Positions 52,321 through 61,205 of a DNA stretch of 64,000 nucleotides are shown piece after piece (positions within the stretch are counted from its first letter, which is position 1; each line of letters opens with the position of its first letter). The DNA is from Candidatus Hecatella orcuttiae. Lineage in GTDB: Archaea; Thermoproteota; Bathyarchaeia; Hecatellales; Hecatellaceae. The stretch covers positions 471,546-535,545 of the forward strand of contig MTLY02000001.1 of assembly GCA_002011035.2 (NCBI GenBank), written 5' to 3'. The notes under the pieces are model-generated. The model was not told where the DNA came from, did not search any database, and was given only the letters and a program-made list of their open reading frames with translations. A program made the position numbers and the translations under genes.

Positions 52321-52407
52321 TTTCCCCGGGGGCCATAAACCCTTCCCACAGCCTTATTCCACACGTGTGGAAAATGCTGCGGCTGTAGGTTGATGCCAGC
52401 CTGCCCT

Positions 52408-53811
52408 TCAGACGGTTTTTATGAAAGCGTCCTCGATTTTTCTCTCGACGAATTCTCCCTCTCCAGGAGTTCCGACATAGTCTTCGCCATCGACTATTAT
52501 CTTCCCCCTCAAAATGGTTGTAGTCGGCCAGCCTGTAACCTTCCATCCCTCATACGCACTCCAGTCCGCGCCCATGTGGAGGCTATCGCAGTCGAGGGTC
52601 TTCTCTTTCTTAGGGTCGATGATGACTATGTCGGCGTCGGAGCCGGGGGCTAACACTCCTTTCCTCGGATAAACACCGTAAACTTTGGCGGCGTTTGCGC
52701 TTACCAATTCGACGAACCGTGATAGGCTAAGCCGCCTCTTCTCCACTCCCTCAGAATAGACAATAGGCACTCGAATTTCAACGCCTGGGAAACCGTTGGG
52801 GACCTCTGTGAAAACAGCGGAATGTTTGCTTTTCTGCTCAGAGGTGAACACCGCATGGTCCGAGCTCACCACAGAGATGCGGCCGTCAGCCAATCCCCGC
52901 CACAGTTCCTCCACGTCTTCCCTTTTCCTGAGGGGTGGACTGCAGATGTAGTAGAACCCGTCAGGCGCTTCCAGGAGGTCTTCGGTAAGCGTCAGATAGT
53001 GAGGGCAAGTCTCAGCGTAGGCTGGCAGGCCTTTTCCTCTGGTGTTTCCGACCAGTTCAACCCCTTCCCGAGTTGACACGTGGGCGATGTAAACCTTGGA
53101 CCCTGCGAATTCCGCCAAGGACAAGGCTCTCTGAATGGCTTCCGCTTCAACGAAATTCGGCTTCGCAACACCGTGGTACTTAGCCTCCACCCAACCTTTC
53201 CTCAAACATTCCTGCTGCCAGTTTTCGATGAGGGAGACGTTTTCCGCGTGGACTTTAACCAGCCCGCCGTACTCTTGTGCAGCCTTAAAAACTGCGAGAA
53301 GAGCCCAGTCATCCGCATACCATCCCTCCTCCCGGTAGCACATGTACTCTTTGAAGGAGGGGATCCCGCGGTCGATCATCTCCTTCATCTCCGCCCGCAT
53401 CTTGTCGAGATCCGTGAAATCCGTAAGCGTACCATGCACCGAGTAGTCTACGGCTGATAGCTCAGCCGCCCTGGAAAGTTTCTGTTTTACCGCTTCTGTC
53501 AGGGGCTTACCCTTCTGCTGGGTGGCGAAGTCTATCACCATCGTCGTCCCCCCCATAGCCGCGGCGATCGTGCCTTTATCCCAGGTTTCCGGGGAAGTTT
53601 CCCCTTTCTGGTACAATTCGTAATGGACATGGGGGTCTATTCCCCCGGGTATCACTATTTTTCCTTCCGCCTGGATGACTTTCTCAGCTTTTGGAAGAAC
53701 ACTCCTACTTCCCAAAGCTGAAATTTTCCCAGCCTCCACGGCTATAGCCACCTTCATAACACCGGCGGCCGTCACCACGGTTCCCCCATCGATTATCAAA
53801 TCCACTTTCAT
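52408..53811 (-). CDS. hyuA: dihydropyrimidinase/hydantoinase
   Basis: The 467-residue amidohydrolase has all binuclear-zinc residues: H61 and H63 (DPHVHYE), carbamylated lysine K154 (SFKEYMCYR), H188 (KVHAEN), H244 (IAHVSTREG) and D318 (SSDHAVF). It opens cyclic diamides such as dihydrouracil or hydantoins to N-carbamoyl amino acids. It sits between the carbamoyltransferases and carbamate kinase. No ureidopropionase is nearby. Confidence 0.95.
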   Translation of the reverse strand: MKVDLIIDGGTVVTAAGVMKVAIAVEAGKISALGSRSVLPKAEKVIQAEGKIVIPGGIDPHVHYELYQKGETSPETWDKGTIAAAMGGTTMVIDFATQQKGKPLTEAVKQKLSRAAELSAVDYSVHGTLTDFTDLDKMRAEMKEMIDRGIPSFKEYMCYREEGWYADDWALLAVFKAAQEYGGLVKVHAENVSLIENWQQECLRKGWVEAKYHGVAKPNFVEAEAIQRALSLAEFAGSKVYIAHVSTREGVELVGNTRGKGLPAYAETCPHYLTLTEDLLEAPDGFYYICSPPLRKREDVEELWRGLADGRISVVSSDHAVFTSEQKSKHSAVFTEVPNGFPGVEIRVPIVYSEGVEKRRLSLSRFVELVSANAAKVYGVYPRKGVLAPGSDADIVIIDPKKEKTLDCDSLHMGADWSAYEGWKVTGWPTTTILRGKIIVDGEDYVGTPGEGEFVERKIEDAFIKTV

Positions 53812-53917
53812 GTTTCTCTACGCCTCACCAGTCAGCGGAGTGAAAATCCTATTTAGCCTCATATTATTCATGCTTTCCTAGAAAATATTAAAAGCCGATT
53901 GCCCATAAATTTTCCTT

Positions 53918-54946
53918 ATGAGCACAAGAAGACTTGTGATAGCTCTCGGAGGCAACGCCATAAAGCAAGCTGACGAAAGAGGAACAACTGAGGAGCAGTT
54001 TCGAAACATAGTGACGACCTGCAGGCAGATAGTAAAAATTCTGGAAAAAGACCCCGATATGGAGCTTGCCATAACCCACGGCAACGGCCCCCAAGTTGGG
54101 AATCTGCTTCTCCAGCAGGAAAAAGCCAGCGACGCCATTCCAGCTCAAACACTAGACGTACTCAACGGTATGACGCAAGGTCAAATAGGCTACATGCTTC
54201 AGCAGACATTGCAGAACAGCCTCAGAGAAGCCGGCGGCAAGCTGGGAAGGAGGCAAGTTATATCCATCGTCAATCAAGTACTGGTAAGCCGCGACGACCC
54301 TGACTTCCTCGACCCCTCCAAGCCAATAGGCAATTTTTTCACAAAGGCAGAAGCGGAACGGCTTGCAGCTGAGGAAGGCTACGTCATCAACCCTCCCGCT
54401 GGCAAAAAATATCTGGACAAAAAAATGAAGGGTATGGTGATAAAGCAGGTTAAGCCTGCAAACGTGACCCCTCGACCTTTCAGGAGGGTAGTTCCGTCGC
54501 CTGAACCTATCAGGAACGTTGAGGCTGAGGTCATCCGGTTGCTGGTTGAGCAGGGGATAATTGTCATAGCATCTGGCGGCGGAGGGATACCTGTCATAAT
54601 GAACGAGCAAGGCCGCCTCGAAGGAGTTTTCGCTGTCATAGACAAGGACAAAGCTGGAGAAAAGATGGCCTCCGCCATCAAGGCGACTGATTTTCTGATA
54701 CTGTCCGACGTTGAATATGCTATGTTAAATTTCGGTAAAGAAAACCAGAAGCCGATACGTAGAATATCTGTGAGGGAGGCTGAAAAATACCTTTCAGAGG
54801 GACATTTCCTCGCTGGAAGTATGGGCCCGAAGGTTGTCGCCTGCATAAGATTCCTCAAAAACGGCGGTCGGAGAGCTATCATAACAAGCCTGCACAAAGC
54901 AGCGGAAGCCTTAGAAGGCCGAGTAGGCACCCACCTTTATAGATAA
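53918..54946 (+). CDS. arcC: carbamate kinase
   Basis: The 342-residue amino-acid-kinase-fold protein has LVIALGGNAIKQADERGT, AITHGNGPQVGNLLLQ, VIASGGGGIPVI and AGSMGPKVVACIRFL. It transfers phosphate from carbamoyl phosphate to ADP. A short insertion near residues 155-185 makes it longer than the usual 310. It is divergent from hyuA with about 110 bp between starts. This is the likely ATP-forming step of the cluster. Confidence 0.95.
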   Translation: MSTRRLVIALGGNAIKQADERGTTEEQFRNIVTTCRQIVKILEKDPDMELAITHGNGPQVGNLLLQQEKASDAIPAQTLDVLNGMTQGQIGYMLQQTLQNSLREAGGKLGRRQVISIVNQVLVSRDDPDFLDPSKPIGNFFTKAEAERLAAEEGYVINPPAGKKYLDKKMKGMVIKQVKPANVTPRPFRRVVPSPEPIRNVEAEVIRLLVEQGIIVIASGGGGIPVIMNEQGRLEGVFAVIDKDKAGEKMASAIKATDFLILSDVEYAMLNFGKENQKPIRRISVREAEKYLSEGHFLAGSMGPKVVACIRFLKNGGRRAIITSLHKAAEALEGRVGTHLYR

Positions 54947-55032
54947 TTTTTTTGATCTGAAGAGCCTGTTCTTCTTTTTAGGTCCGCTGAGGGCCCTCTA
55001 ACTTTAAATAAAACGAAAAAGCTAAAACCGGT

Positions 55033-55782
55033 ATGAATGTCGCTGTAGAATCCCAGCGATTTATTTCTAACTTGTGGAAAGATATAGAGATCCCTGTGGA
55101 TAAGATTAAACCCAGCAAGTTCAGTTTGAGGGACGTAGACGGGTCGACTGTCAAAGAGTTGGCTGAATCCATCAAGGCCAACGGACTGCTTCAACCCATC
55201 ATGGTTAGGCCTTCGCCCAACGGCTACGAGCTTGTCTTCGGCCTTCACAGACTTGAAGCCTGCAAACAGTTGGGCTGGGAGAAAATCCCCGCAGTGCTCA
55301 AGGATGTGCCTGATGACGAAGTCTTATTGATGAGCATCGTTGAAAATCTTCAACGTAACATTCACGTAAACCCCATCGCTGAAGCCCGCAGCTATAAGTT
55401 TCTGATGACCAAAGGGTGGACTGTCCCTGAGATTTCGGCGAAAATAGGTAAAACAGACAAATACGTCTACGAAAGGTTAAGATTACTGTACAAGCTGCAT
55501 CCGAAAATCCGGAAAGAACTGGACAAGCGAGTTCACCCATCGCCTCTGACCCCCTCCCATCTGGAACGCCTTGCCCTCATCGACGATCCTCAACTTCAAC
55601 TGAAGCTGGCTAGGCTGGTTCAGAAGAAGCGTTTATCCGTACGGCAGCTTGAGCGTTTAACGCGGAAACTCAAAAGGATAATGCCCGCGGGATGCCTCTG
55701 CAAAAAATGCTCCAACTACCCTTGCAAATACATTCCTGGAGAAGACGATAAGGACTTGATGTATAAACACGCCTTCGGCTGA
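55033..55782 (+). CDS. ParB-like DNA-binding protein with C-terminal Cys cluster
   Basis: The 249-residue protein has a ParB/Spo0J domain (IKPSKFSLRDVDGSTVKELA, ELVFGLHRLEACKQLGW) and a helix-turn-helix (SAKIGKTDKYVYERLRLL, LTPSHLERLALI). It ends in CLCKKCSNYPCKYIPG, a compact Cys cluster that could bind Zn or Fe-S. There is no ParA neighbour. Its position inside the catabolic cluster suggests a regulator rather than a partition protein. Confidence 0.8.
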   Translation: MNVAVESQRFISNLWKDIEIPVDKIKPSKFSLRDVDGSTVKELAESIKANGLLQPIMVRPSPNGYELVFGLHRLEACKQLGWEKIPAVLKDVPDDEVLLMSIVENLQRNIHVNPIAEARSYKFLMTKGWTVPEISAKIGKTDKYVYERLRLLYKLHPKIRKELDKRVHPSPLTPSHLERLALIDDPQLQLKLARLVQKKRLSVRQLERLTRKLKRIMPAGCLCKKCSNYPCKYIPGEDDKDLMYKHAFG

Positions 55783-55815
55783 GTAGACGGTTATCCATAA
55801 GTTTCAGAGTTCCGA

Positions 55816-57024
55816 TCAGTCCACATACTTCATCAAGATGCAGCCTTCCACAGGGCACACCGTTGGGCACAGAGCGCATCCCACGCATTTTTCTTTATCC
55901 ACCTTGGGGAGCCGTTTTTCAACGTCGAATTCGATGGCTTGATGGCCTCCGTCTCTGCAGGCAACATAACATTGCCCACATCCCACGCATTTTTCTTCGT
56001 CGATGAAAGCTTTGACAAGAGGAGTACGCTTCAACTGCTCGTGGGTGGTGATGAAGGGAAGCGACTTACCCACCAGCTCCATGGGAGAGGAAAAGCCGTG
56101 AGTCTCGAGGTAGTTGGATAGCCCAACTTTGAGATCGTCGATTATTCCGTAGCCGTGGTGCATCACCGCTGTGCACAGCTGCACGGTGGTGGCTCCCACC
56201 AGCATCAGCTCCACAGCGTCGCTCCAGCTCATCACTCCTCCAGTGCCGGTTATCGGGATGTCCACGTTCTTCTTTATCTCAGCAATGGTTCTGAGGGTGA
56301 TAGGCTTGATGAAATGCCCTGACAGGCCGCTGTAGGTGGACTTGTTTCGGACATTGGGATAGGGAACAAACGTATCCAAGTCGATGCCCATGAGGGAGGG
56401 TATCGTGTTGGATGCACAGATAGCGTCGGCGCCGCCTTCCTTGATCTTTTTCGCAATCTCCGCGATGAACGCTACCTGAGGAGTGATCTTGATGACCACA
56501 GGGGCGCGTTTGGCGGCGGACTTCACCCACTGGGTCACCATTTTGGAGGCGTCCCCATCCTGTCCAAGCATAGCCCCAGGCCTCTGCCCCATCGATCCTT
56601 GAGGACATGAGAAAGAGCACTCGATCATGTCCACGCCGGCCTCTTCCAAACGTCGGACAAGCTCTTGCCACTCTTCCTTGTTCGATCCCATGATGGAAGC
56701 CATTACCACTTTTTCTGGGAACTCCTTTTTCAGCGTGGCAACACGTTTCTCTACTTCCTCTATTCCGTAACGCGATATCAGGTCGATGTTGCCTAGTCCA
56801 GCCATCCTCCGGTCCTCCATGTTGATGGAGGACATCATGGGGTATACGAGGTCCACTTTCACGCTTTCCACGTGGGTTGTCTTCAACACGGCTCCAGCCC
56901 AGCCCTGCTTGAATGCTCTCCGAACCATGTCCAATTCGTCGGTGGGAGGCCCGGCGGCGAGCACGAAGGGGCTCTCGAATTTTATTCCGCAAAGCTCAAC
57001 CGAGAGATCTTTATAGCGGTACAT
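55816..57024 (-). CDS. preA: dihydropyrimidine dehydrogenase-like PreA
   Basis: The 402-residue protein has a DHOD-like FMN barrel (CSFSCPQGSMGQRPG, VIKITPQV, ITGTGGVMSWSDAVELMLVG) and a C-terminal 2[4Fe-4S] ferredoxin domain (CVGCGQCYVACRD and CVGCALCPTVCPVEGC). This is the PreA architecture, which reduces uracil or thymine with PreT. The CxxCxxC-cluster tail would accept electrons from PreT. Overlap: its ATG shares a base with the PreT stop (TGATG). Confidence 0.9.
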   Translation of the reverse strand: MYRYKDLSVELCGIKFESPFVLAAGPPTDELDMVRRAFKQGWAGAVLKTTHVESVKVDLVYPMMSSINMEDRRMAGLGNIDLISRYGIEEVEKRVATLKKEFPEKVVMASIMGSNKEEWQELVRRLEEAGVDMIECSFSCPQGSMGQRPGAMLGQDGDASKMVTQWVKSAAKRAPVVIKITPQVAFIAEIAKKIKEGGADAICASNTIPSLMGIDLDTFVPYPNVRNKSTYSGLSGHFIKPITLRTIAEIKKNVDIPITGTGGVMSWSDAVELMLVGATTVQLCTAVMHHGYGIIDDLKVGLSNYLETHGFSSPMELVGKSLPFITTHEQLKRTPLVKAFIDEEKCVGCGQCYVACRDGGHQAIEFDVEKRLPKVDKEKCVGCALCPTVCPVEGCILMKYVD

Positions 57025-58352
57025 CAGCTCTCACCTCGAAGGTAGGCTGCAATCGCCCTTGCAGCCTTTTTCCCGTCACCCACAGCGCGCACCACGGTGT
57101 TGTCGTAGCTGACTAGGTCTCCGCCTGCGAACACGCCTTTTCGACTTGTCATCATGTTATCGTCTACTTTCACCTTGCCATAACGGTCTAATTCAATCCC
57201 GTTGCGGACATAGAATTCTGGTGAAAGTTTCGACCCGAGAGCGAGAACCAAACAATCGAATTCCGTGTGGTAGGTTGCCCCTTCCACTGGAACAGGTTTC
57301 CTCCTTCCAGACTCGTCAGCTTCCTCCAACCTCATAACTTGGCATTTCGCTCGGTAGTTTCCTTTTCCAGTGGGGAGGAATTCCACCACGGTTGTGAGCA
57401 GTTTAAAATTAACACCTTCAGCCATCGCAGCTTCAACCATCCTCCGCTCCGCAGGCATCTCAGCGAAGGTTCTCCGATAGATCACCGTGCACTCTCCACC
57501 GAGTCTGACAGCAGTTCGGGCAACGTCGAAAGCAACGTCACCGCCGCCTACCACACCCACTTTTTTACTCTTCAGAAACCCAAGTGCACCCTCATCTGCC
57601 ATGCGCAGAAACTGACTTGCGCTGAAAACACCTTCCAGGGGGCCTTGGAGAGGATATTCTATGTCAACATCTAAGCCGCATCCTAAGAACACAGCATCAA
57701 ACTCACCTTCCAACGCAGCCAAGTCAACAACCTCTGAGCCGTATCGGAGGTCTATCCCGCTTTTGACTGCAAAGTCTACTTCACTTTTAACGATTTCTCG
57801 GGGAGCGCGGAAGGGGGGAATACCCCAAGATGGAATACCGCCAGCCTTTTTCTGTTTCTCGAAAACCGTAACTCTATAACCCATCTTCCTGAGTTCGAAG
57901 GCGCAAGCCAAACCCGCCGGCCCAGCTCCCACCACGGCGACTTTCTGAGGGTGTTCTTCGGGAACGGTGACTTCTTTTTTCCAGTTTTTCTCTTCCCAGT
58001 CGGCGGCGAAACGTTGGAGGGAGTGAATGTTTATGGCACTGTCTATTTTCTTTCTGGTGCATTCTCCTTCGCACAGCCTGTCCACAGGGCATACTCGGGC
58101 GCATAGGCCTCCGAACAAGTTTTCCTCTTTTATCTTCTGCGCCGCCCCAGCGAAGTCTCGCTCCTTTATCCGCCGGATGAAAACAGGAATATCGATGTTC
58201 GCGGGGCAGTTCTTTCGGCAGGGCGGCTCATAACATTGGAAACACCGGGAGGCTTCCTGTAAGGCGGCATCAATGGACATTGCCGGTTCGACCTCATGAA
58301 AGTAACTCTCATCCGGCTTGTTCTCAAGCTTCGGGGATATTTTCTTCCCCAC
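57024..58352 (-). CDS. preT: PreT-like NAD(P)H:ferredoxin-type flavoprotein
   Basis: The 442-residue protein has the N-terminal Fe-S domain (CFQCYEPPCRKNCPANIDIP, CARVCPVDRLCEGECTR), FAD-binding AVVGAGPAGLACAFELR, and NAD(P)-binding GVVGGGDVAFDVARTA of the glutamate-synthase beta family. Paired with PreA it would supply electrons from NAD(P)H for pyrimidine reduction, or take them in reverse. It overlaps preA and is probably cotranscribed. Confidence 0.9.
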   Translation of the reverse strand: MGKKISPKLENKPDESYFHEVEPAMSIDAALQEASRCFQCYEPPCRKNCPANIDIPVFIRRIKERDFAGAAQKIKEENLFGGLCARVCPVDRLCEGECTRKKIDSAINIHSLQRFAADWEEKNWKKEVTVPEEHPQKVAVVGAGPAGLACAFELRKMGYRVTVFEKQKKAGGIPSWGIPPFRAPREIVKSEVDFAVKSGIDLRYGSEVVDLAALEGEFDAVFLGCGLDVDIEYPLQGPLEGVFSASQFLRMADEGALGFLKSKKVGVVGGGDVAFDVARTAVRLGGECTVIYRRTFAEMPAERRMVEAAMAEGVNFKLLTTVVEFLPTGKGNYRAKCQVMRLEEADESGRRKPVPVEGATYHTEFDCLVLALGSKLSPEFYVRNGIELDRYGKVKVDDNMMTSRKGVFAGGDLVSYDNTVVRAVGDGKKAARAIAAYLRGES

Positions 58353-58450
58353 TCCATCTTCCCCCTTCCAGCATGGATGTTTGGTTCATGGAATAAATTT
58401 CCCCCTGTATTATTTAATCTCTAGGAGCGGAGGGTTGAAGCCTCCGGAAA

Positions 58451-59719
58451 TCACTGCTCTGCATTCAATATTTTTCTCTTAAACTCCTCGATGTCAGGTT
58501 TGATGGTGGGCACTTCGCCTTCCATTTTCATCGTAGCCTCAGGGTCTTTCAGCCCACTCCCTGTGATGAGCGCCACCACAGTTTCATCCTTTTCTATGAC
58601 GCCTTTCTCCGCAAGTTTAATCAGCCCAGCCAGCGAGGCTACTCCGGAAGGTTCAGCGAAGACTCCTTCTAGGGAGGCTAGAAGTTTCTGAGCCTTGAGT
58701 ATATCCTCATCCGGAACTTCCTCCGCCGTGCCTGACTTCTTCAGAACATTCAACGCCACATCCGCATCCCATGGGAAAACATCCGCCAACCCTCCAGCTA
58801 CGGTGCGGGGGTTCTTCCATGGTTCAAGCTCCCGGAGCGATTTTTTCTCCCTGAAAGCCTTCACCAAAGGAGCGCAGCCTGTGGACTGAATGGCGGCCAG
58901 TTTCGGCATGAAGTCGATGAAACCTATCTCTTTAAAGTCTCTAAACCCCTTCCAGACTCCTGCAAAAAGGCAGGCTGAGCCTACGGGGATTATTATCCAG
59001 TCAGGCAGCTTCCAGCCTAACTGCTCAGCTATCTCGTAGGATATGGTCTTCGGCCCCTCAACTTGGTATGGGTTGAAAGGCCCGAAGCTGGGGCAGGGAT
59101 ACCATCCGTACTCCTCAATAACCTTCTGGAGCATTTGGACGGTAGGGTCCTTTCCCTCCTCCGCAGGCTTTACCTTCACCACCCGGGTTCCGTGGAGGCG
59201 GATCTGGGCGATTTTGGCCGTGGAGGCGGACTCTAAAACGAAGGCGAAACATTTCAACCCTGCTTTAGCCGAATACGCAGCCAAGGAAGCCGCCGCGTTT
59301 CCACTGGAGGCTGTTGCCACGGTTCTGACTCCGAACTCCACAGCCTTGGATACGCCCACCGTCATCGAGCGGTCTTTAAAAGACCCTGTGGGGTTTCTTG
59401 TTTCATCCTTCAGGTAAAGGTTTCTCAAACCGATTTTTTCACCGAGGCTCTCCGCCTTCAAAAGCGGACTGCCTCCCTCGTTCAAGGTAACGGCGTTCTT
59501 TTCGCTTTTGAGGGGGAGAAATTCGAAATATTTCCATAGAAAGGGAGCCCGCTCGGCTAGGTTCTTTTTGCTCACTTTTTCAGCGATGGCGGAGTAGTCG
59601 TAGTCTAGGTCAAGGCGGCCGCCGTCTTTTTTCAGGCACATGTAAACCTTTTCATCTGGAGAGTAATCTCTCCCGCAGGCAGAGCATCTCATTCTGGTAA
59701 CGAAGGCCATCTGTTTCAC
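58451..59719 (-). CDS. thrC: threonine-synthase-like PLP enzyme
   Basis: The 422-residue fold-type-II PLP enzyme has a short N-terminal Cys pair (RCSACGRDYSPDEKVYMCL), NPTGSFKDRSMTVGV with the PLP lysine, ATASSGNAAASLAAY and VALITGSGLKD. Threonine synthase is the best family name. In the bacterial yge cluster a related enzyme (YgeX, 2,3-diaminopropionate ammonia-lyase) occupies this place, so a catabolic lyase cannot be excluded. Confidence 0.8.
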   Translation of the reverse strand: MKQMAFVTRMRCSACGRDYSPDEKVYMCLKKDGGRLDLDYDYSAIAEKVSKKNLAERAPFLWKYFEFLPLKSEKNAVTLNEGGSPLLKAESLGEKIGLRNLYLKDETRNPTGSFKDRSMTVGVSKAVEFGVRTVATASSGNAAASLAAYSAKAGLKCFAFVLESASTAKIAQIRLHGTRVVKVKPAEEGKDPTVQMLQKVIEEYGWYPCPSFGPFNPYQVEGPKTISYEIAEQLGWKLPDWIIIPVGSACLFAGVWKGFRDFKEIGFIDFMPKLAAIQSTGCAPLVKAFREKKSLRELEPWKNPRTVAGGLADVFPWDADVALNVLKKSGTAEEVPDEDILKAQKLLASLEGVFAEPSGVASLAGLIKLAEKGVIEKDETVVALITGSGLKDPEATMKMEGEVPTIKPDIEEFKRKILNAEQ

Positions 59720-59800
59720 ATCTTCAACCTGAGTTGACGTTGAGGGTTAAAAAATAGGAAACACTCTTAAATCTTAACCCGACACTTGCCTTTCCCGGGT

Positions 59801-61195
59801 TTACAGCGGCTTCAACGGGACTCCAAAATCAACGAGTTCTTTTTTCACCTTGTCGTAGATTTCCCGCCACTCCTTTGTAGGCTTCAAAGTCTTGAGGTCA
59901 AAGCATTCGGTGAAACTCTTTCCATCGGGCGGAGCGGCCAGTTTGGCTTCATATCGAGGGATGAAGACTTTTGCGATCTCGTTGGCTTCCCCCAGCTTCA
60001 TGCCCGCGGAGCCTTTGAGCACCTCTCCGCAGAATTTGCACTCTAAGGGACTCACGTAATTGGTGAGCCTTCCTCCAGCTGAACGGGGACCGACGGCGTA
60101 GCTAGCTCCGGAGGCGGAGATGCATATCATGCTCACCGCCGACTCGTAGAGAAGCATCTCAGTGCAAGGGCCTGCCACTTGATTAGGCCCCGACATGACT
60201 AGGATGTGAGTGTTCCGTGAAAGAGCCTGGCAGCCGATGCTGGTCGTCCAGATGCCCTCCCGGCCGCAGTTACCCGAGTATCTGATGTCCATGCATCCCA
60301 CGTAGCCTGTTAGGCTTCGGTGGACCAGCAAATTCAACAAGGCGCAAGCGATGGACGCTACAGCGGCACCTTCCGCCCCGCCCGCATAGCCCCCGATCAT
60401 GGACCACGTTCCCGCGTGAATGATTCCTCCGCAGTTGAGGGTGTGAACCACCTTATGCATGGCGTGGTAGGTGGTTTTAAGCTCAGGAGGGAAGAGAATT
60501 AAAGCCAAGTTCCCCGGCCTGTAGCCACCTGGGATACCGTATCCTCCAAGCTGTCCGTAGGCTGTGGGGCTGGTTATGACCGCCTGAAACCCTATTCCCG
60601 GCCTGCCGGCTCTCCAAACAGCTTCCTGGTGCATCTGTGCCTGAAGCCGGGCTGCCAGCGTTTCGAAGGGCGTCCCTGCCAGCACACGCTTGCCGAACAC
60701 CGTTTCAAGAGAAGGCCCTTCGATGATGTCCACTTCCCTATGTTGCGCTATTCCTTGGGTTAGGGGGATGAACAGTTCCTCGGAAACCGTTATGCCGAAG
60801 GGTGCGCACCAAACCGGAGGATAACCGTCTCCGGGCTGCCTGCTCTTCATAACCACCCTGTCTAAGCCTTCGCCCAACACGGCTTCTTTCGGCGCTGTTC
60901 TGACGGCTTCCCGCAGCTCCTCCTCGTCTACTTTTATCACTCTCTCAGTGTCTTGGCATAGCATTCCCGCGTCTACCGCTAAGTCGAATCCTGCCCGCCA
61001 AAACGAATCAGCCAAGCCGCCGTCGGTGTTGACGAGGTTGGCGGGGTCGTAGACTTTTTGGATGCCGTAGGCTCTCAGTTTTTCCGCTATCTTAGCCGGT
61101 ATGACTTTAAAGTTCCAGTCCTTAACGGTGCAGAACGGTCCGTTGTGGGCGCGGTCGAGGATTGGTAAGTAAATATGAGACATGAGTTTCCTCAC
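59801..61195 (-). CDS. MttB-superfamily methyltransferase 2 (non-pyrrolysine)
   Basis: The 464-residue MttB relative has VNTDGGLADSFWRAGFDLAVD, WSMIGGYAGGAEGAAVASIA, NQVAGPCTEMLLYESAVSMI and the C-terminal DLKTLKPTKEWREIYDKVK. No in-frame TAG is present. It is tandem with copy 3, 10 bp away, and their 3' ends share a 68-bp identical block. Amine or betaine specificity is not evident from sequence. Confidence 0.9.
   Translation of the reverse strand: MRKLMSHIYLPILDRAHNGPFCTVKDWNFKVIPAKIAEKLRAYGIQKVYDPANLVNTDGGLADSFWRAGFDLAVDAGMLCQDTERVIKVDEEELREAVRTAPKEAVLGEGLDRVVMKSRQPGDGYPPVWCAPFGITVSEELFIPLTQGIAQHREVDIIEGPSLETVFGKRVLAGTPFETLAARLQAQMHQEAVWRAGRPGIGFQAVITSPTAYGQLGGYGIPGGYRPGNLALILFPPELKTTYHAMHKVVHTLNCGGIIHAGTWSMIGGYAGGAEGAAVASIACALLNLLVHRSLTGYVGCMDIRYSGNCGREGIWTTSIGCQALSRNTHILVMSGPNQVAGPCTEMLLYESAVSMICISASGASYAVGPRSAGGRLTNYVSPLECKFCGEVLKGSAGMKLGEANEIAKVFIPRYEAKLAAPPDGKSFTECFDLKTLKPTKEWREIYDKVKKELVDFGVPLKPL
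59847..59914 (-). repeat. identical block in MttB 2
   Basis: 68 bp identical to 61246-61313, coding for FTECFDLKTLKPTKEW and onward. Gene conversion or recent duplication is implied. Confidence 0.8.
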
Positions 61196-61205
61196 ACGGA
61201 GTTAT

